DNA from: Streptomyces brasiliensis
Lineage (GTDB): Bacteria > Actinomycetota > Actinomycetes > Streptomycetales > Streptomycetaceae
Assembly: GCF_014647875.1 (NCBI RefSeq)
Contig: NZ_BMQA01000045.1
Location: forward strand, 1 to 54,542
Direction of reading: 5' to 3'
DNA: 54,542 bases
Position numbers and translations under genes: made by a program. The notes below the pieces were generated by a model. The model worked only from the letters and a program-made list of their open reading frames with translations. It was not told the origin of the DNA and searched no databases. How positions within the stretch are numbered: position 1 is the stretch's first letter; every line of letters starts with the position of its first letter. Below, piece by piece: positions 49,791 through 54,542 of this stretch.

Positions 49791-50125
49791 AGCTCATCAC
49801 CGCCGTCGTCAAGCCCCACCGGCTCGACGAGATCAAGGAGGCCCTGCAGGCCTTCGGCGTACACGGCCTGACGGTCACCGAGGCGAGCGGTTACGGTCGT
49901 CAGAGGGGACACACCGAGGTCTACCGCGGCGCCGAGTACACGGTCGACCTGGTCCCCAAGATCCGTATCGAGGTGCTGGCCGAGGACGACGACGCCGAGC
50001 AGCTGATCGACGTCATCGTCAAGGCCGCCCGGACCGGCAAGATCGGTGACGGCAAGGTCTGGTCCCTGCCCGTAGAGACGGCCGTACGGGTCCGCACCGG
50101 CGAGCGCGGCCCCGACGCGCTCTGA
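49787..50125 (+). CDS. glnK: PII signalling protein GlnK
   Basis: Encodes 112 residues. It senses 2-oxoglutarate and ATP/ADP and gates AmtB. MKLITAVVKPHRLDEIKEAL is the PII start; the T-loop GYGRQRGHTEVYRGAEY ends in Tyr51, the residue adenylylated by GlnD in Streptomyces. GDGKVWSLPVETAVRVRTGE is the C-terminal PII signature. It overlaps amtB by 4 bp; glnD follows after 40 bp. Confidence 0.97.
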   Translation: MKLITAVVKPHRLDEIKEALQAFGVHGLTVTEASGYGRQRGHTEVYRGAEYTVDLVPKIRIEVLAEDDDAEQLIDVIVKAARTGKIGDGKVWSLPVETAVRVRTGERGPDAL

Positions 50126-50165
50126 CCGGGGCGCCGGTGAACAGAAGAAGGACAGGAGTCGCTGG

Positions 50166-52613
50166 GTGACGAGCACGGAAGTTCGGAACGGCGCAGAGGA
50201 CTCGGGACCCAGCGGCTACGCGGCGGCCCGGCTGCGCCTCCTCGGTGAGGGGGCGCGGTCCGGGCCGCCGCGCCGTGCGGCCCTCGCCGAACTGACCGAC
50301 GGCTGGCTGTCCGGTCTGTTCGACGCGGCGGCCGACGGTATGCGCGGTGTCTCCCTCGTCGCCGTCGGCGGCTACGGACGCGGCGAACTGTCCCCCCGCA
50401 GCGACCTCGACCTCCTGCTCCTGCACGACGGCGGCGACTCTGCGGCGATCACCGCCCTCGCCGACCGCATCTGGTACCCCGTCTGGGACCTCGGCCTCGC
50501 CCTCGACCACTCGGTGCGCAGCCCGGCCGAGGCCCGCAGGACGGCCGGCGAGGACCTCAAGGTCCAGCTCGGCCTCCTCGACGCCCGCCACATCGCGGGC
50601 GACCTCGGCCTCACGACCGGACTGCGCACGGCGGTCCTCGCCGACTGGCGCAACCAGGCGCCCAAGCGCCTGCCCGAACTCCAGGAGCTGTGCGCCGAGC
50701 GCGCCGAGCGGCACGGCGAGCTGCAGTACCTCCTGGAACCCGACCTCAAGGAGGCCCGCGGCGGCCTGCGCGACGCCACCGCCCTGCGCGCCGTCGCCGC
50801 CTCCTGGCTGGCGGACGCCCCGCGCGAGGGCCTGGCCGACGCCCGCCGACGCCTGCTCGACGTGCGCGACGCCCTGCATCTGACCACCGGCCGCGCCACC
50901 GACCGCCTCTCCCTCCAGGAACAGGACCAGGTCGCGGCCGAGCTGGGCCTGCTGGACGCCGACACGCTCCTGCGGCAGGCGTACGAGGCCGCGCGCGTGA
51001 TCTCGTACGCCAGTGACGTCACCTGGCGCGAGGTGGGGCGCGTGTTGCGATCGCGCGCCGTGCGGACGAGGCTGCGCGCCATGCTCGGCGGCGGGAAACC
51101 GGTCGCCGAGCGCTCGCCTCTCGCCGAGGGCGTGGTGGAGCAGGACGGCGAGGTGGTGCTCGCCCGCGCGGCGCGCCCCGAACGCGACCCCGTGCTCCCC
51201 CTGCGCGCAGCGGCCGCCGCCGCCCAGGCCGGCCTCCCGCTCTCCCTGCACGCCGTACGGCGCATGGCCGCCGGCGTGCGCCCCCTGCCCACGCCCTGGC
51301 CCGCCGAGGCCCGCGAACAGCTGGTGACCCTGCTGGGCTCCGGCCGCCCGACCGTGGAGGTCTGGGAAGCGCTGGAGGCGGAGGGCCTGATCACCCGGCT
51401 GCTGCCCGACTGGGAGCGCGTGCGCTGCCGTCCGCAGCGCAACGCCGTCCACATCTGGACCGTCGACCGGCATCTGATCGAGACGGCGGTCCGCGCCTCC
51501 GAGCTGACCCGGCACGTCAGCCGCCCCGACCTCCTCCTCGTCTCCGCCCTGCTGCACGACATCGGCAAGGGCTGGCCCGGCGACCACTCCGTGGCCGGCG
51601 AAATCATCGCCAAGGACGTGGCCGCCCGCATCGGCTTCGACCGCGCGGACGTGGGCGTGCTCTCCACGCTCGTACGCCATCACCTGCTGCTCATCGAGAC
51701 GGCCACCCGTCGTGACCTGGACGACCCCGCCACCGTGCGCTCGGTCGCCGAGGCAGTCGGCACGCAGAGCACGCTGGAGCTGCTGCACGCCCTGACCGAG
51801 GCGGACGCGCTGGCCACCGGCCCCGCCGCCTGGTCCTCGTGGCGAGGCTCCCTCGTTGCCGACCTGGTCAAACGTGTATCAGCGGTCCTCGCCGGCGACG
51901 CCCCCGACGAGCCCGAGCCCGGCGCACCCACCGCCGAACAGGAACGTCTCGCCATCGAGGCGTTCCGCACGGGCGGCCCGGTGCTCGCCCTGCGCGCCCA
52001 GACCGAGCCGCCGACGGAGGAAGCGTCCGACGAGCCCGAACCGCTCGGCGTCGAGCTGCTGATCGCCGTACCCGACCAGCCCGGCGTGCTGCCCGCGGTC
52101 GCCGGCGTCCTGGCCGTGCACCGCCTCACGGTCCGCACGGCCGAGCTGCGGGCCCTGCGGCTCCCGGACGACGTCGACGACGGCTCGGTCCTACTGCTGG
52201 ACTGGCGCGTCGCGGCGGAGTACGGCTCGCTGCCCCAGGCGGCCCGGCTGCGCGCCGACCTGGTGCGGGCGCTGGACGGCTCCCTGGACATCGCAGCCCG
52301 CCTGGCCGAACGCGACGCCGCCTACCCGCGCCGCCGGGGTGTCGTGGCCCCGCCGCCCCGGGTGACCGTCGCCCCGGCCGCGTCCCGGCACGCCACGGTG
52401 ATCGAGGTCCGCGCCCAGGACGCCCCCGGGCTGCTGTTCCGGATCGGCCGGGCGCTGGAGGACGCGAGCGTACGCGTCCGCAGCGCCCATGTGAGCACGC
52501 TCGGCGCCAACGCCGTGGACGCCTTCTACGTCACCGGCACGGAGGGCTCCCCGCTGCCCGGCGACGACGCGGCGGGGGTGGCGCGCAAGCTGGAGGAGAC
52601 GTTGCGGGGGTGA
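50166..52613 (+). CDS. glnD: PII uridylyl/adenylyltransferase GlnD
   Basis: Encodes 815 residues. It modifies and demodifies PII; in Streptomyces it adenylylates GlnK Tyr51 (established knowledge). The nucleotidyltransferase motif GGYGRGELSPRSDLDLL is at about 68-84, the HD phosphohydrolase motif HDIGKGWPGDHS near 463, and two ACT domains end the protein (GVELLIAVPDQPGVLPAVAG and VIEVRAQDAPGLLFRIGRAL). A GTG start is used. Shorter at the N-terminus than enterobacterial GlnD, as in other actinomycetes. Confidence 0.96.
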   Translation: MTSTEVRNGAEDSGPSGYAAARLRLLGEGARSGPPRRAALAELTDGWLSGLFDAAADGMRGVSLVAVGGYGRGELSPRSDLDLLLLHDGGDSAAITALADRIWYPVWDLGLALDHSVRSPAEARRTAGEDLKVQLGLLDARHIAGDLGLTTGLRTAVLADWRNQAPKRLPELQELCAERAERHGELQYLLEPDLKEARGGLRDATALRAVAASWLADAPREGLADARRRLLDVRDALHLTTGRATDRLSLQEQDQVAAELGLLDADTLLRQAYEAARVISYASDVTWREVGRVLRSRAVRTRLRAMLGGGKPVAERSPLAEGVVEQDGEVVLARAARPERDPVLPLRAAAAAAQAGLPLSLHAVRRMAAGVRPLPTPWPAEAREQLVTLLGSGRPTVEVWEALEAEGLITRLLPDWERVRCRPQRNAVHIWTVDRHLIETAVRASELTRHVSRPDLLLVSALLHDIGKGWPGDHSVAGEIIAKDVAARIGFDRADVGVLSTLVRHHLLLIETATRRDLDDPATVRSVAEAVGTQSTLELLHALTEADALATGPAAWSSWRGSLVADLVKRVSAVLAGDAPDEPEPGAPTAEQERLAIEAFRTGGPVLALRAQTEPPTEEASDEPEPLGVELLIAVPDQPGVLPAVAGVLAVHRLTVRTAELRALRLPDDVDDGSVLLLDWRVAAEYGSLPQAARLRADLVRALDGSLDIAARLAERDAAYPRRRGVVAPPPRVTVAPAASRHATVIEVRAQDAPGLLFRIGRALEDASVRVRSAHVSTLGANAVDAFYVTGTEGSPLPGDDAAGVARKLEETLRG

Positions 52614-52663
52614 GCGCCGTGACGTTGCGCTCCGCTGGAAGTGCCGCGCCGGGCCGTCGACCG

Positions 52664-52720
52664 TCTGCGGCGACGTCGTGGCTGACCGCGCAGTTCCCCG
52701 CGCCTCTTCAGGGCGCTTGA
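52664..52720 (+). repeat. Dispersed Streptomyces intergenic repeat, copy B
   Basis: TCTGCGGCGACGTCGTGGCT, then CCGCGCAGTTCCCCGCGCC and a hairpin-forming CTCTTCAGGGCG. It is the short form of the family seen at 10343-10412 (which has a hairpin insert where this copy has AGTT). It lies 50 bp after glnD and may serve as its terminator. Confidence 0.65.
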
Positions 52721-52888
52721 AGCCAAGCGTGTCAAGACAGCCCCCTACGGGGGCGTGGACGGCACCGACGGCGTCTCGCGGACGGCGCGATGACGTCACG
52801 CGGACGACCGTGACCCGGTTTCGCGCGGCCGGGATACCCTGGAGGGCGATTCCTTCAGCCATCTCCGACCCCGAGGACCGACGCCGCC

Positions 52889-54436
52889 GTGTTCGATACT
52901 CTCTCCGATCGCCTCTCAGCGACTTTCAAAAGCCTGCGCGGCAAGGGGCGGTTGTCCGAGGCGGACATCGACGCCACGGCCCGCGAGATCCGCATCGCCC
53001 TCCTCGAAGCGGACGTGGCGCTGCCTGTCGTCCGGACCTTCATCAAGAACGTCAAGGAGCGCGCCCTCGGCGCCGAGGTGTCCCGGGCGCTCAACCCGGC
53101 CCAGCAGGTCCTGAAGATCGTCAACGACGAGCTGGTCACGATCCTCGGTGGCGAGACCCGGCGGCTGCGCTTCGCCAAGCAGCCCCCCACCGTGATCATG
53201 CTGGCGGGTCTGCAGGGTGCCGGTAAGACCACCCTCGCGGGCAAGCTCGGCCACTGGCTCAAGGAGCAGGGCCACTCGCCGCTCCTGGTCGCCGCCGACC
53301 TCCAGCGCCCGAACGCCGTCAACCAGCTGAGCGTCGTCGCCGAGCGTGCCGGCATCGCGGTCTACGCGCCCGAGCGGGGCAACGGCGTCGGTGACCCGGT
53401 CAAGGTCGCCAAGGACTCCATCGACCACGCCAAGACCAAGGTCCACGACATCGTGATCGTGGACACCGCCGGCCGCCTGGGCATCGACCAGGAGATGATG
53501 CAGCAGGCCGCGGACATCCGGGACGCGGTCTCGCCGGACGAGATCCTGTTCGTCGTCGACGCGATGATCGGTCAGGACGCGGTCAACACCGCCGAGGCCT
53601 TCCGTGACGGCGTCGGCTTCGACGGCGTGGTGCTCTCCAAGCTCGACGGCGACGCCCGCGGTGGTGCCGCCCTGTCGATCCGGCAGATCACCGGCAAGCC
53701 GATCATGTTCGCGTCGAACGGCGAGAAGCTCGACGACTTCGACGCCTTCCACCCGGACCGGATGGCCTCCCGCATCCTCGACATGGGTGACCTGCTCACT
53801 CTGATCGAGCAGGCGGAGAAGACGTTCAGCCAGGAAGAGGCCGAGAAGATGGCCTCCAAGCTGGCGTCCAAGAAGGGCCAGGACTTCACCCTGGACGACT
53901 TCCTGGCCCAGATGGAGCAGGTCAGGAAGATGGGCAGCATCAGCAAGCTGCTCGGCATGCTGCCCGGCATGGGTCAGATCAAGGACCAGATCAACAACCT
54001 CGACGAGCGCGACGTCGACCGCACGGCCGCGATCATCAAGTCGATGACCCCCGGCGAGCGCCAGGACCCGACGATCATCAACGGCTCCCGCCGCGCCCGT
54101 ATCGCCAAGGGTTCCGGTGTCGAGGTCAGCGCAGTGAAGGGCCTGGTCGAGCGGTTCTTCGAGGCCCGCAAGATGATGTCCCGCATGGCCCAGGGCGGCG
54201 GCATGCCGGGGATGCCTGGTATGCCGGGGATGGGTGGTGGTCCCGGCCGCACCAAGAAGCAGCCCAAGAAGGCCAAGGGCAAGCAGCGCTCCGGCAACCC
54301 GATGAAGCGCAAGCAGCAGGAGCTGGAGGAGGCCCAGCGCCGCGAGGCCGCGGCCCAGGGCGGCGCCTTCGGGCTGCCGCAGCAGGGCGGGCAGGACTTC
54401 GAACTGCCGGACGAGTTCAAGAAGTTCATGGGCTGA
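52889..54436 (+). CDS. ffh: Signal recognition particle protein Ffh
   Basis: Encodes 515 residues. SRP54 GTPase that binds signal peptides and 4.5S RNA and docks on FtsY. N domain 1-90; G1 GLQGAGKTT at 107-115, DTAGRLGID, and SKLDGDARGGAALS. The M domain from about 320 is Met-rich (MEQVRKMGSISKLLGMLPGMGQ). The C-terminal tail has GMPGMPGMPGMGGG and a Lys/Arg cluster before QQELEEAQRRE. GTG start with GAGGA upstream. Same functional pair as ftsY in this window. Confidence 0.97.
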   Translation: MFDTLSDRLSATFKSLRGKGRLSEADIDATAREIRIALLEADVALPVVRTFIKNVKERALGAEVSRALNPAQQVLKIVNDELVTILGGETRRLRFAKQPPTVIMLAGLQGAGKTTLAGKLGHWLKEQGHSPLLVAADLQRPNAVNQLSVVAERAGIAVYAPERGNGVGDPVKVAKDSIDHAKTKVHDIVIVDTAGRLGIDQEMMQQAADIRDAVSPDEILFVVDAMIGQDAVNTAEAFRDGVGFDGVVLSKLDGDARGGAALSIRQITGKPIMFASNGEKLDDFDAFHPDRMASRILDMGDLLTLIEQAEKTFSQEEAEKMASKLASKKGQDFTLDDFLAQMEQVRKMGSISKLLGMLPGMGQIKDQINNLDERDVDRTAAIIKSMTPGERQDPTIINGSRRARIAKGSGVEVSAVKGLVERFFEARKMMSRMAQGGGMPGMPGMPGMGGGPGRTKKQPKKAKGKQRSGNPMKRKQQELEEAQRREAAAQGGAFGLPQQGGQDFELPDEFKKFMG

Positions 54437-54456
54437 CAGCGCGCGTACGACTATGA

Positions 54457-54483
54457 GGGCGCCCCTTCCGAGAGGGGGCGCCC
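54457..54483 (+). terminator. ffh terminator hairpin
   Basis: GGGCGCCCC pairs with GGGGCGCCC around TTCCGAGAG. 20 bp after the ffh stop. Confidence 0.8.
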
Positions 54484-54542
54484 CAATGCCGTTGCTTGAG
54501 TTCTAAACCAATCGAGGCAGAAGGGTGATGGTCTTTGGCTGG
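54484..54542. other. Right edge of window
   Basis: 59 bp with AAGGG shortly before ATGGTCTTTGGCTGG at 54528, which could be the beginning of another gene, but too little sequence is present to call it. Confidence 0.3.

Overview
The window is about 54.5 kb of very GC-rich DNA with the codon bias, GTG starts and gene order of a Streptomyces chromosome core. From memory the order cvnABCD, gltX, tRNA Gln/Glu cluster, ndgR-leuCD, hupS, plsC-gpsA-ddlA, thiL-thiD-rpmB, recG-rsmD-coaD, yceD-rpmF-rnc-mutM, acyP-smc, glcP, ftsY, nsdA, amtB-glnK-glnD, ffh matches the SCO5541-SCO5586 stretch of S. coelicolor. That is recalled synteny, not a search result. No prophage, IS element or CRISPR array was seen.

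Layout. 1-4.85 kb (minus): a conservon (CvnA sensor-like ATPase, CvnB roadblock, CvnC DUF742, and the start of the CvnD GTPase). 5.4-9.7 kb (plus): a 62-residue protein with two identical NPRRT motifs, a fumarylacetoacetate-hydrolase-family enzyme, gltX, a DUF4241 protein and a HAD phosphatase whose 5' end is duplicated. 9.8-10.3 kb: five tRNA genes in the order Gln-Glu-Glu-Gln-Glu. 10.5-13.4 kb: ndgR divergent from leuCD. 13.7-21.6 kb: a small helical protein, hupS, cofC, plsC-gpsA-ddlA, a DUF3515 lipoprotein, an Lrp-type ligand-binding protein and thiL-thiD. 21.7-32.6 kb: rpmB, a DAK2 protein, a wrecked HSP90-family gene, recG, rsmD, coaD, a DivIVA-like coiled-coil protein, yceD-rpmF-rnc and mutM. 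32.6-35.5 kb: an HxlR regulator beside a flavodoxin-type remnant, a CAP-domain membrane protein, acyP and a small coiled-coil protein. 35.7-45.4 kb: smc, glcP, an LLM oxidoreductase with an apparent 20-residue insertion, an NCS1 permease and ftsY. 45.5-54.4 kb: a primase/polymerase-like protein, nsdA, the GlnR-type nitrogen operon amtB-glnK-glnD, and ffh.

How the genes fit together. Most are housekeeping: translation (gltX, tRNAs, rpmB, rpmF, rsmD), chromosome organisation and repair (hupS, smc, recG, mutM), protein targeting (ftsY, ffh), wall and lipid precursors (ddlA, plsC, gpsA), cofactors (leuCD, thiL, thiD, coaD, cofC) and nitrogen sensing. Developmental and antibiotic regulators (rnc/absB, nsdA, ndgR, cvn) are interspersed.

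The less ordinary content is small-scale. It comprises the NPRRT-repeat microprotein, a 57-bp tandem duplication of a gene start, two decayed genes, an in-frame insertion with atypical codons, several perfect palindromes that look like operators, three members of one dispersed intergenic repeat family, a 68-bp palindromic element that contains a stop codon, and a recurring leaderless-type promoter arrangement.
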